Numbered from the stretch's first letter, positions 1 through 5,852 are shown. The stretch is 7,798 nucleotides of DNA from Rhodospira sp. (GCA_028277295.1 JANQGN010000343.1:1-7798), one strand, 5' to 3'. The notes: a model not told the origin generated them from the letters alone. Translations and numbers: made by a program.

Positions 1-32
1 CCCTCGACGGTGAACTGCCGGTTGATGCGCAT
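1..32 (-). CDS. nrdJ: Probable class II (B12-dependent) ribonucleotide reductase, first 10 codons only
   Basis: Only the N-terminus is in the window: it reads MRINRQFTVE and then runs off the left edge. From memory, alphaproteobacterial adenosylcobalamin-dependent ribonucleotide reductases start in this style (MRI-R-[FY]T--G), and they reduce ribonucleotides to deoxyribonucleotides for DNA synthesis. I chose the ATG at 32 because GGGGAG (42-47) lies 9 nt upstream on the minus strand. An in-frame ATG at 95 would add 21 residues (MPRHTPTIRD...) that do not look like the family. The strongest support is context: three NrdR-box-like sites lie 140-250 bp upstream, and NrdR is the dedicated repressor of ribonucleotide reductase genes. 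Ten residues cannot prove the family. Another NrdR-controlled reductase such as nrdA is the main alternative. Confidence 0.5.
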   Translation of the reverse strand, partial: MRINRQFTVE

Positions 33-171
33 GGTCGTCCGCTCCCCGAATCTCTGGAAGGTGAGGTCCCGAATGGTCGGCGTGTGGCGAGGCATGACCG
101 CCGGTGTCGAGCCGGCCCGGCCAACTGGCGAAGGGGGCGGCGGGCTGTTCGATGGGTGACGCCGGTCTGTC

Positions 172-187
172 ACACAGGATATTGTGG
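172..187. promoter_or_regulatory. NrdR-box-like site 1
   Basis: The 16-mer ACACAGGATATTGTGG matches 13 of 16 positions of the NrdR consensus acaCwAtATaTwGtgt as I remember it. It is the box nearest the nrdJ-like start codon. Its first base lies 62 bp from that of site 2, about six helical turns, so all three boxes would face the same side of the DNA. Confidence 0.6.
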
Positions 188-208
188 GGTCGTTGTTCGT
201 TAGGCCCA

Positions 209-270
209 AGGGTATGCGGTCCGGCGCCCTTTGGCAATAGATATTGTGCTCGCCGGGCTGTGAGTGTCTA
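209..270 (-). promoter_or_regulatory. Candidate promoters of the nrdJ-like gene
   Basis: Two minus-strand hexamer pairs are possible. The first is TTGCCA (232-237), 17 bp, TACCCT (209-214). The second is TAGACA (265-270), 18 bp, CAATAT (241-246). In the second pair, the -35 falls on NrdR-like site 3 and the -10 on site 2, a fitting arrangement for a repressor, although its -10 is poor. I cannot choose between them. Either leaves an untranslated leader well over 100 nt, in which I saw no B12-box-like sequence. Confidence 0.35.
234..249. promoter_or_regulatory. NrdR-box-like site 2
   Basis: GCAATAGATATTGTGC matches 12 of 16 positions of the NrdR consensus, with an intact right half (ATATTGTG). 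It starts 31 bp from site 3, the classical spacing of paired NrdR boxes. It overlaps candidate promoter hexamers, as expected for repression. Confidence 0.6.
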
Positions 271-280
271 TATATAGGGA
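265..280. promoter_or_regulatory. NrdR-box-like site 3
   Basis: The central ten bases CTATATATAG match the NrdR core CwAtATaTwG perfectly. The outer flanks (TGT and GGA) do not match. The 31-bp phasing with site 2 is what raises this above a chance AT-rich palindrome in a GC-rich genome. With site 2 it would form the standard box pair. Confidence 0.5.
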
Positions 281-300
281 GAATACGAGATAAAAGATGA

Positions 301-338
301 CCCCCGCACCGGCGCGGATCGGGCGCGGGTGCCGGGGG
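301..338 (-). terminator. GC-rich hairpin, probable terminator of the upstream transcript
   Basis: CCCCCG (301-306) pairs with CGGGGG (333-338) and CACC (307-310) with GGTG (328-331), with C332 bulged. After one G/G mismatch, GCGC (312-315) pairs with GCGC (323-326) around a 7-nt loop. On the minus strand the hairpin is followed by TCATCTTTTATCTC, a T-rich but interrupted tract. It lies just upstream of the NrdR-like sites, so it would separate the orphan gene ending at 697 from the nrdJ-like unit. The imperfect T tract limits confidence. Confidence 0.5.
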
Positions 339-696
339 CGGAAGCGCGACTCAGGTCCCGACGTCATGGGTCGGCGCCGACGGTGGGGCAGGGCGTACCG
401 TAAACAGTGTGGAAATGATACACGAAGAACGCTTCTAAATCAACGGATTGAGCGCTACTCTTATGTGACGACTTGAAAACGACTCGGACGGAACACGGTG
501 CGAAGAGGGGGGCGCCCCCGACCTTCTGGCATGACGCGCCGCGCCGGGGTATCCCCCGGTGTCCCGAACCAGGACCGCGCGGATTGGGGTGAGGCGCGGG
601 CGGGGAGCGCCGTTGCTGGCACCTAAGGGAGGATGAGCCGCCTCCATCCCCCCCCAGAACCAGGGACCGAACGGACGAGGGCCGCGCGGGACAGTC
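339..696. other. Intergenic stretch without a convincing gene
   Basis: I see no supportable coding region here. A 70-codon minus-strand frame (435-647) lacks a proper ribosome binding site and has no recognisable composition. Two small GC palindromes are present: a 12-bp self-complementary GGGGGCGCCCCC at 508-519, and a 6-bp stem CCGGGG/CCCCGG at 544-559 around the 4-nt loop TATC. Neither has a T tract. The part from about 401 to 480 is clearly more AT-rich than its surroundings, but I could not assign it. Confidence 0.5.
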
Positions 697-1236
697 CTAC
701 AACTCTATCTTGAGGGTCAGCTTTTTCGTCTTCGTGCCCATGGATCGGCCGCTCCATCCGCCGATCTGATACAGGTACCGGGCGAAGTTCACGTTGGCCC
801 AGAACACGGTCTCCTGAACCGAGGCGCCCATATAACCGTCGCGCTTGCCGGGTTGGCGCAGCACCGCCAGCAAAGCTGGCAGCTTCTGCAAGTCCTTGAA
901 CGTCTTGAGGCGATACCTGGCCCTGAAGGCGCCGGTGAGGGTCACGTCGATGTCGTAGACCTGCAAACCCTGGTCGCCGCGCCTCAAATTAATCTTCTTG
1001 AGGTTCTCGGCAATGATCTCGCCGGCCGCCTTGCCCATGCCTTGCAGCGGCATGGACACGATATCGGCCACGGTCGCGATCGGCCCTCCCTTCGCCACGT
1101 TAATCATGACCTTACCGGCGAACTTGGCCACCCAGGCCATTTTGGACGAGACGGTTGGGTCACCCTCCGACCAGCCGGAATAAATCCTGGTGTAGGCGAC
1201 CCCTTCTCCGGTGGCCGTCACTTTATAGCCTATCAT
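697..1236 (-). CDS. Orphan basic protein of 179 residues, function unknown
   Basis: I do not recognise this protein. It has no signal peptide and no clear membrane helix. The N-terminal third is small-residue-rich with alternating polar and aromatic residues (VAYTRIYSGW at 13-22). Residues 54-82 look helical (IATVADIV...AGEIIAENLKK). The rest looks like mixed strand and helix, with an aromatic cluster (TVFWANVNFARYLYQIGGW, 143-161) and a lysine-rich C-terminus (KTKKLTLKIEL). The ATG at 1236 has GGAG 10 nt upstream. A GTG at 1245 would add three residues but places GGAG too close. Codons such as TTA-like AAT/ATT and AAG runs are commoner here than in neighbouring genes, which hints at a different origin. 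The gene stands alone, with its own leader and a likely terminator at 301-338. That it is a real gene rests on protein-like composition and length. Confidence 0.6.
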   Translation of the reverse strand: MIGYKVTATGEGVAYTRIYSGWSEGDPTVSSKMAWVAKFAGKVMINVAKGGPIATVADIVSMPLQGMGKAAGEIIAENLKKINLRRGDQGLQVYDIDVTLTGAFRARYRLKTFKDLQKLPALLAVLRQPGKRDGYMGASVQETVFWANVNFARYLYQIGGWSGRSMGTKTKKLTLKIEL

Positions 1237-1318
1237 GGCGCACACACTCCGTTCATCTCCCGGCCTGACGCGGGGGCGGACTCTCCACCCCCCCAGCGGA
1301 CGGTGTCGGCCAGGTTCC

Positions 1319-1346
1319 TTGACCCTAGTTAAACTAAAGGTACACT
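1319..1346 (+). promoter_or_regulatory. Candidate plus-strand promoter in an AT-rich island
   Basis: TTGACC (1319-1324), a 16-bp spacer, then TACACT (1341-1346) resembles a sigma70 promoter on the plus strand. It would point into the antisense of the transporter gene. The spacer holds an 11-bp palindrome, TAGTTAAACTA (1326-1336). The island is the only AT-rich part of the 1237-1428 gap, so it may instead carry the minus-strand promoter of the orphan gene, for which I found no good hexamer pair. Confidence 0.25.
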
Positions 1347-1428
1347 AACCCGATTCGCCGGGTGTGGCCACGCCATGGCCAACCGGCATGGCGCGACAGA
1401 GGCGCTCAGGACGCTCCATTCGGCGCGC

Positions 1429-2367
1429 TCAGTCCAGGGCGGTTCCGAGCACCACCGCCAGCACCGGAATCGTCGTCGCCGACAACATCGTTTGCGCGGT
1501 GATGATCCCGGCCACCAGGGGCGCGTCGCCGCCCATGCGCCGGGCCAGCACATAGGACGAGGCGGAGCAGGGCAGGGCGGCATAGAGCACGGCGACCGTG
1601 GTGGGCATGGCGCCGAGTCCCATAAGGGCGCACACCGCCCACACCAGCAGGGGTAGCACGACAAGCTTGGCGGTCGAGGCCACGGTCACGGCGCCCGCAC
1701 CCTGGCGGAGCGCCCCCGCCGACAACCCGGCGCCAACAGCCAGCAGTCCCACGGGCAGGGCGGCGCGGCCCAGGATGTCCAGGAACGGACCCACGATCGG
1801 CGGCAGGCCGAGCCCGCTGGCATTCATGGTGATGCCGAGCAGGCAGGCGAGGATCAGCGGATTGGTGACGATGCCGCGCATCACGGCGCCCAGGCCACCC
1901 CCCTGGCCGTCTCCGTATCGGGCCAGGCAGATGACCGCCAGGGCGTTGACCAGGGGGATGACGGCGGCAATGCAGATGGCCGTCAGCGTCACGCCGGCCG
2001 GCCCGAACAGGGCGGCGGCGACGGCCAGGCCGACGTAGGTGTTGGGGCGGATCGCGCCCTGGAAAACGCTGGTGAAACCCGGGTCCGACAGCCCCAGGGC
2101 GCGTCCCAGCGCCGGGCGCGACCGCATCATCAGAGCCGCCATGCCCACCACGGCCAGCATCTGCGCGGCCATCAGCGGACCCCAGTCCACCGCGCCCATG
2201 TCGGCGCGCGCCAGATTGGCCGTCAGCAGCGCCGGGAAGGTGACGAAGTACGTCAGCTTTTCCGCCGGCATCCAGAAGGAATCGGGCACGACCCGAAGAC
2301 GCCGCAGGGCATGACCCAGCAGGATCACCAGAAACACCGGCAGGATGGCGGCCAAGGTTTCCGTCAT
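1429..2367 (-). CDS. AEC (auxin efflux carrier) family transporter
   Basis: This is an integral membrane protein of 312 residues, the usual size for bacterial AEC permeases (about 10 helices in two inverted halves), which move small organic acids or similar anions across the inner membrane. Seen in the sequence: the N-terminus TETLAAILPVFLVILLGHALR typical of the family; VFQGAIRPNTYVGLAVAAAL at 101-120, the family's conserved R-N-T-Y-G segment; TNPLILACLLGI at 168-179, opening the second half; and LPCSASSYVLARRMGGDAP (265-283) followed by a helix with AQTMLS (291-296). The substrate cannot be read from sequence; malonate or related acids are only the common guess for this family. I chose the ATG at 2367 because the family starts there, although no Shine-Dalgarno is visible. 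A GTG at 2421, next to the palindromic element, would add 18 atypical residues. No partner gene helps to assign a role. Confidence 0.88.
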   Translation of the reverse strand: MTETLAAILPVFLVILLGHALRRLRVVPDSFWMPAEKLTYFVTFPALLTANLARADMGAVDWGPLMAAQMLAVVGMAALMMRSRPALGRALGLSDPGFTSVFQGAIRPNTYVGLAVAAALFGPAGVTLTAICIAAVIPLVNALAVICLARYGDGQGGGLGAVMRGIVTNPLILACLLGITMNASGLGLPPIVGPFLDILGRAALPVGLLAVGAGLSAGALRQGAGAVTVASTAKLVVLPLLVWAVCALMGLGAMPTTVAVLYAALPCSASSYVLARRMGGDAPLVAGIITAQTMLSATTIPVLAVVLGTALD

Positions 2368-2427
2368 GGGACGGCTATAGGGCGCCGATGCGGCCCGCTG
2401 TGACAGCGCGCCAAGTGTCACCAGGCC

Positions 2428-2533
2428 CTAGAGCATGGTAAGTGATTTTGGACGCACTCACCATGCTCCAACATTGTGATATTGAAGCAAATCGCCGTTG
2501 CGATCCGGTCCGGATCGCTCGGGATTGGCCTAG
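2428..2533. repeat. Dispersed palindromic element, copy 1
   Basis: The 106-bp element is bounded by CTAG at both ends and contains two hairpins. Hairpin 1 pairs 2431-2444 with 2455-2468 (14 bp, 10-nt loop) with one A.C mismatch (A2440, C2459) that becomes a G.U pair in minus-strand RNA. Hairpin 2 pairs GCGATCCG (2500-2507) with CGGATCGC (2511-2518). An AT-rich linker with GATATTGAAGCAAAT lies between them. It begins about 7 bp after the rpmB stop codon. It resembles the CTAGAGCA-bounded interspersed repeats common in alphaproteobacterial genomes and may act as a terminator or mRNA-stabilising 3' structure. Confidence 0.85.
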
Positions 2534-2539
2534 GCCACA

Positions 2540-2830
2540 TCAGCTCGCCGCTGCTCGGGCCGCGGTCACCTGACGCTTCAGGCGACGCAGTTCCGGCGTC
2601 AGCTTGGTGGCCGGCGCGTCCAGCAGAAAGGCGTCGATGCCGCCCTTGTGCTCGATGGTGCGCAAGCCGTGCATCGACAACCGCACGCGCACCGTGCGCT
2701 TCAGAGAGTCACTCATCAGCGACGTCACCTGAAGATTCGGCAGAAAGCGGCGCTTGGACTTGATGTTGGAGTGGCTGACATTGTGGCCAGTCTGCACGCC
2801 CTTGCCGGTCACGGCACACCGTCGGGCCAT
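2540..2830 (-). CDS. rpmB: 50S ribosomal protein L28
   Basis: This encodes the large-subunit ribosomal protein bL28, 96 residues. The N-terminus MARRCAVTGKGVQTGHNVSH is diagnostic, and it is followed by SNIKSKRRFLPNLQ and KRTVRVRLSMHGLRTIEHKG, the conserved rRNA-binding body. The C-terminal LTPELRRLKRQVTAARAAAS is the alphaproteobacterial style of tail. The ATG at 2830 starts exactly at the conserved MARRC. It has AGAGGA upstream on the minus strand at a normal distance, so the longer open frame up to 2956 is not used. Many L28 proteins carry a zinc ribbon with four cysteines; here only Cys5 is present, so this is the zinc-free form. It has its own promoter and a structured leader, and its stop codon runs straight into palindromic element copy 1. 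rpmG is not in the window. Confidence 0.97.
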   Translation of the reverse strand: MARRCAVTGKGVQTGHNVSHSNIKSKRRFLPNLQVTSLMSDSLKRTVRVRLSMHGLRTIEHKGGIDAFLLDAPATKLTPELRRLKRQVTAARAAAS

Positions 2831-2883
2831 GGTCTTGTCCTCTTCTCGATCCGATCGTGGTGTTGGTCCTGGCGAAGGCCATG

Positions 2884-2929
2884 GCGCATCGACCGCAAGC
2901 GGTCGCGCGGACCCCGAAGGAAGCGGGGT
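2884..2929 (-). promoter_or_regulatory. Two adjacent hairpins in the rpmB upstream region
   Basis: Hairpin A pairs GACCG (2891-2895) with CGGTC (2900-2904) around CAAG, extended by GCGC (2884-2887) with GCGC (2905-2908) across a 3-nt bulge. Hairpin B pairs ACCCCG (2911-2916) with CGGGGT (2924-2929) around a 7-nt loop and overlaps the -10 region. B could end the cheZ transcript although no T tract follows. A lies wholly within the predicted rpmB leader and could be a regulatory structure. Confidence 0.4.
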
Positions 2930-2956
2930 TCTACCTGGATCGCCGCGTTTCGTCAA
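2928..2956 (-). promoter_or_regulatory. rpmB promoter, sigma70-like
   Basis: On the minus strand TTGACG (2951-2956) is followed by exactly 17 bp and TAGAAC (2928-2933). The -35 matches 5 of 6 and the -10 matches 4 of 6 consensus bases. Transcription would start near 2921 and give a leader of about 90 nt before the rpmB ATG. This makes rpmB independent of cheZ. Confidence 0.55.
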
Positions 2957-2999
2957 GGACTTCGCGACGCGTCAACTCTCCGATGATTAGATCCGCGAG

Positions 3000-3836
3000 T
3001 CACCCGAAAAGCTTGTCAATGTCGTCCTGCCCCATGCCGCCACCGGACTCGTCCGACTCGTCGCCGCTTGGCTTGGCGGTTGGCTTGGCGGTTGGCTTGG
3101 CGGTTGGTTTCGATGCTGCCTTGGGCGCCGGTTTCGGGGCCGGACTGGCCGCCGGCGCGGAGGCTGGCTTGGCGGACGGCGTAGGGCTGTCGAACAACGC
3201 ATCGATGTCGTCCTGGGAGGCGGTGCTCCCCGCGACAGGCCCGGCGCCGGAGACCGTCGGCGTGTCGACCGCCAACGTCTGAGAGGCGGCGGTGTCCTGG
3301 CCCATGATGGCGTCCACCTCGTTCTGGCTGACGCCATGTCCCCTCAACTGCGGGCCGTTGAGCAAGCGCTGGTCGTCGGTGGGCGGGGCGACGGTGTCCA
3401 CCGGCGGGTCCACGGTCGTCAGGCCCTGCTCGCCCCAGATGGAGATCAACGAGTTCACGCGCCGTTCTATATACTGCAGTGACTTGACCACCTTGGTGAT
3501 GCGCTGGCCGGTGATGTCCTGGAAGCTGCAGGCCTCGAAGATGCCGCTGATCAGTTCGGGAACCTCATCGAGGCGCTCTCCAAGGGCGGCGTCTTCGACG
3601 CTGGGACGCACCGCGAGAATGATCTCGTCGACGCTTTCGGCGTTCTCCATGATGGTGTTGGTGGCGGACTCCGTATTCTCGACGATTGCATCCAACTCAT
3701 CAGACATTGACGCGAAACGGTCATCGGCCGACCCGGGTTTGCGGATCGCCGCGATCTCCTGGCGGATGCGTTGAATGTGATCAAAAAGTCCGAGAAGTTC
3801 CCTTTTCAGGATCCGGACGTCGTCATCGTATCCCAT
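3000..3836 (-). CDS. cheZ: CheZ-type CheY-P phosphatase with a long tail carrying three CheY-binding-like motifs
   Basis: CheZ dephosphorylates the chemotaxis response regulator CheY-P in the cytoplasm. The 278-residue protein starts with a long helical region (about 1-130) that should form the dimeric four-helix bundle. It holds EACSFQDITGQRITKVV (101-117), matching the E. coli CheZ active site: Asp107 and Gln111 correspond to D143 and Q147. A disordered Ala/Pro/Lys tail follows (about 140-278). Within it are three similar acidic motifs: SQNEVDAIM (170-178), SQDDIDALF (207-215) and GQDDIDKLFG (269-278, the extreme C-terminus). They resemble the CheY-binding C-terminal helix of CheZ and the FliM N-terminal peptide LSQ-EIDALL. 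E. coli CheZ is 214 residues with one such helix, so the tail is unusually long. A KPTA repeat lies at 243-256. The ATG at 3836 has a G-rich but weak Shine-Dalgarno. No cheA, cheW, cheY or motor gene is in view. Confidence 0.9.
   Translation of the reverse strand: MGYDDDVRILKRELLGLFDHIQRIRQEIAAIRKPGSADDRFASMSDELDAIVENTESATNTIMENAESVDEIILAVRPSVEDAALGERLDEVPELISGIFEACSFQDITGQRITKVVKSLQYIERRVNSLISIWGEQGLTTVDPPVDTVAPPTDDQRLLNGPQLRGHGVSQNEVDAIMGQDTAASQTLAVDTPTVSGAGPVAGSTASQDDIDALFDSPTPSAKPASAPAASPAPKPAPKAASKPTAKPTAKPTAKPSGDESDESGGGMGQDDIDKLFG
3071..3106 (-). repeat. 12-bp tandem repeat inside cheZ
   Basis: Three perfect copies of GCTTGGCGGTTG sit at 3071-3082, 3083-3094 and 3095-3106, with degenerate edges on both sides. 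Each encodes the four residues T-A-K-P in the CheZ linker. Perfect tandem copies with a unit length divisible by three suggest copy number can change by slippage without breaking the frame, altering only linker length. Confidence 0.9.
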
Positions 3837-4011
3837 GCCCTAGCCTGCCCCATATCCTGGTCACGCGCGTATCAAAAGATAACAATACATCCTTGATCCC
3901 TCTCTGTCGCGTGAAGAGACCGCATACACCCGCCCTATGCGTTGGCCTTTTTTGCCCCCCGCCGCGAATCGTCGCCACGCCACGTGGGCCGGCCCCCGCG
4001 ATCCACGGTCA
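3837..4011 (-). other. cheZ upstream gap
   Basis: No gene is seen. The part at 3866-3900 is AT-rich (ATCAAAAGATAACAATACAT on the plus strand) and is the likely cheZ promoter region, but I found no convincing hexamer pair and no sigma28-type sequence. A 10-bp GC palindrome, GGGCCGGCCC, lies at 3986-3995 just past the preceding gene's stop codon, without a T tract on the minus strand. Confidence 0.4.
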
Positions 4012-4413
4012 TCACCCACGGTCGTCGGCGGCGGGTTTCGAGCCGTCGCCTGGCGCGCCATCCTGGTCGCGGACGAGGCCGCCCGGCCCGGCCGACGGGA
4101 AGAAAAGCGCGCTAAACGCCAGGGCTTCCAACAAACCGCGATCCTCGTCGTCGAGGTGGTCCAGCACGCGGCGCTTGGCCCGATGTGTGGCCAGAGCCTC
4201 GCGGATCAGGGCCACCCGATCCGCCGGCAAGGTATCCTCATTGGGAATGCGCGACGGGGGCAGGGGCGCGACGGGCGCCGACGATGGGGCCGGTCGCGGC
4301 TGATGCGGCGCACGCCTGGCGCGGGACCGGCCCGACCGCGACCCGGCGGGCGCCGGCCGCTGGGGCGCGTGCCCACCAAATAGAGATTTCAACAATGTCC
4401 ACAGCCGTGCCAT
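4012..4413 (-). CDS. Small protein with amphipathic N-terminus and charged helical domain, function unknown
   Basis: I do not recognise this 133-residue protein. It begins MARLWTLLKSLFGG, a short amphipathic helix that could lie on a membrane surface. Residues 15-58 are a basic Pro/Ala/Arg-rich linker. Residues 62-104 form a charged helical domain (LPADRVALIREALATHRAKR, then RRVLDHLDDEDRGLLEALAF), probably a helical hairpin. The tail is Gly/Asp-rich and looks disordered. I chose the ATG at 4413 because GAAGAG lies 6 nt upstream. An ATG two codons earlier (4419) abuts the same GAAGAG. A GTG at 4470 overlaps the stop codon of the preceding gene as GTGA, which would mean translational coupling, but its extra residues look unlike a protein start. 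The 53-nt gap from the preceding gene suggests one operon. Confidence 0.65.
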   Translation of the reverse strand: MARLWTLLKSLFGGHAPQRPAPAGSRSGRSRARRAPHQPRPAPSSAPVAPLPPSRIPNEDTLPADRVALIREALATHRAKRRVLDHLDDEDRGLLEALAFSALFFPSAGPGGLVRDQDGAPGDGSKPAADDRG

Positions 4414-4466
4414 AGTCATCTCTTCGCTCGCCCTGGCGCCGGGGGGATCGCAACGGCATGCCGCGC

Positions 4467-5819
4467 TCACGCCTCGCGTGTCCCTGGCGTCGCCCCTTGA
4501 TCATCGACGGATGATCCGCCCCGGCGCGCCGCGCCGGTGCGGTGGTCGATCGTGTCGGCGCCGTCGAGCCGGTCCGTGTCCTCCTCGGGCGGCGTGGGAG
4601 CGATGGAGTGACGGTGCGTCACACCCTCGGCCGCTTCCTGGGCCGCCGGAGGGGCCTCCCGCCAGGTCCGGGCACCAGGCGGGCGAATCACTCTCGTGGA
4701 GCGTATGTCGCCCTCTGGTGCCATGCCTTGTTCATCGGGCTGACCGGTCGCGGCGCCGCCCCGGCGCCAGTCCGCGACCCGGGTCTTCACGTCCTCCGTG
4801 AACCGATCGACGGGCCCGCCCGGTCCAAGCACCGCCTCCACGCCGCGAACCAGGCGCTCGCCGAGTCCATCGCCGGCTTCATCGCCACGCCCGAGGGGTC
4901 CATCAGCGTATCCCGGTGGGGGGTGGTCGGGCATGTCCGGCACGTCGGACCAGCCCGCGATCTCGTGGTCATCGCTCAACCCCGCCAAGGGATCGCGCGG
5001 CCCGGGTTCAGGGCCGGCGTCCGCGATCGCCATGCCGCCCGCCATCCCGGGCGGCGGTTGGCCGAGCGGCGGCCCCAGGCGCGTCTGCACGGTGACGGCC
5101 ACCGCCTGGAACAGCGCGTGCACGCGGTCGAGCGGGCCGTCTTCCAGCACCTCGCGCACCAGCTTGTCAGCATCATATTCCTTGGCCAGCGCCAACAGTC
5201 GCTCGTAGCGCCGCAGAAAGCGATGCAGGCCCGCCAGGGCGACTTCGTCGCCAACCACGCGGTCGGCGAAATCGTCAACGAATCCGGGGGTGACGGACCG
5301 TTCCAAAAGGGCATGGCAGAACGCCCAGGGGTCGCCGGCGGCGTTGAGTGCCCACAAGTATTCCGTTTCCTCGGCGCCGAGCACCCCAAGGCGACCCACG
5401 ATCATGCCGGCCTGGCTGTTCAGGTCCTTGAGGGCCAGGTCGGCGCCATTGAGAAAGGACTGGCGGCGCGCCTGCTCCTGCATCTCGATGCTGGTGCGAA
5501 CCAGGGCCTCGATTTCCTCGGTGGTACGTCCGGCCTGCCAGTGCGCCCGCAGCAACGCCTGCTGAAGCCGGCGCTGCCCCAGCGCCAGCAAGGCGAAGAC
5601 CGCGATCAGCCAGCAGATGGCCAGCGGCGCCCCAACCGAGGCCATGAATACCGCGAAATCCGTGGGGTGGGACGCCAGAAGGTTATCCCAGCCGGGGCCC
5701 CGGGCCACATAGCGATGGACCAGAGCCAGCCAGATCAGGGACACAAGGCTCGCCAACCCGACCGTGATGGCCGACGCCAACGCCGGAACCGTGGCGTCCG
5801 GGATGGTCCGTCGCTTCAC
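4467..5819 (-). CDS. Two-helix membrane protein with coiled coil, helical domain and long disordered tail, function unknown
   Basis: I do not recognise this 450-residue protein. Two membrane helices are clear: about 13-35 (ALASAITVGLASLVSLIWLA) and 55-80 (FAVFMASVGAPLAICWLIAV). A likely coiled coil follows at 82-136 (RRLQQALLRAHWQAGRTTEE, then IEALVRTSIEMQEQARRQ). A compact helical domain spans about 137-250, with FVDDFADRVVGDEVALAGLH (180-199) and a Leu/Arg-rich helix (HRFLRRYERLLALAKEYDAD, 199-218). Residues 251-450 are Pro/Gly/Asp-rich and probably disordered, apart from a short helical island at 319-351. The start is GTG at 5819 with GGAGG 4 nt upstream, and no nearer in-frame ATG exists. 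With both helices near the N-terminus, the bulk should face the cytoplasm. The architecture is that of a membrane-anchored scaffold, an inference only. It lies 33 bp beyond palindromic element copy 2. Confidence 0.75.
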   Translation of the reverse strand: MKRRTIPDATVPALASAITVGLASLVSLIWLALVHRYVARGPGWDNLLASHPTDFAVFMASVGAPLAICWLIAVFALLALGQRRLQQALLRAHWQAGRTTEEIEALVRTSIEMQEQARRQSFLNGADLALKDLNSQAGMIVGRLGVLGAEETEYLWALNAAGDPWAFCHALLERSVTPGFVDDFADRVVGDEVALAGLHRFLRRYERLLALAKEYDADKLVREVLEDGPLDRVHALFQAVAVTVQTRLGPPLGQPPPGMAGGMAIADAGPEPGPRDPLAGLSDDHEIAGWSDVPDMPDHPPPGYADGPLGRGDEAGDGLGERLVRGVEAVLGPGGPVDRFTEDVKTRVADWRRGGAATGQPDEQGMAPEGDIRSTRVIRPPGARTWREAPPAAQEAAEGVTHRHSIAPTPPEEDTDRLDGADTIDHRTGAARRGGSSVDDQGATPGTREA

Positions 5820-5852
5820 GTCGCCTCCGCCTGACTTGCGCCGACCCGACGT

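Noticed and set aside
32..300. Cobalamin riboswitch upstream of the nrdJ-like gene
   Set aside because: I looked for a B12-box-like sequence on the minus strand and found none. The region is better explained by NrdR-like boxes.
435..647. A 70-codon minus-strand frame upstream of the nrdJ-like region
   Set aside because: No proper ribosome binding site, low-complexity Pro/Arg/Ser composition, and no recognisable feature.
853..1332. A 159-codon plus-strand frame opposite the orphan gene
   Set aside because: His/Gly/Arg-rich antisense shadow. The minus-strand frame has a more protein-like composition and a usable start.
1355..1392. Possible terminator of the transporter gene (GCCGG...CCGGC with inner GGCC stem)
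   Set aside because: The interior loop is asymmetric and no T tract follows on the minus strand, so it is too weak to list as a feature.
2831..2956. A longer L28 starting at 2956
   Set aside because: The extra 42 residues are not part of L28, and the region holds the promoter and leader. MARRC at 2830 has a good Shine-Dalgarno.
3861..4061. A 66-codon minus-strand frame reaching into the gap before cheZ
   Set aside because: It starts inside the 4012-4413 gene in another frame, has no Shine-Dalgarno, and its end lies in the AT-rich presumed cheZ promoter region.
4542..5834. A 430-codon open frame on the plus strand, opposite the two-helix membrane protein gene
   Set aside because: Its product is full of His, Arg, Gln and Gly with no domain-like pattern, typical of the mirror frame of a GC-rich gene. 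The minus-strand frame has membrane helices, a coiled coil and a GGAGG site.
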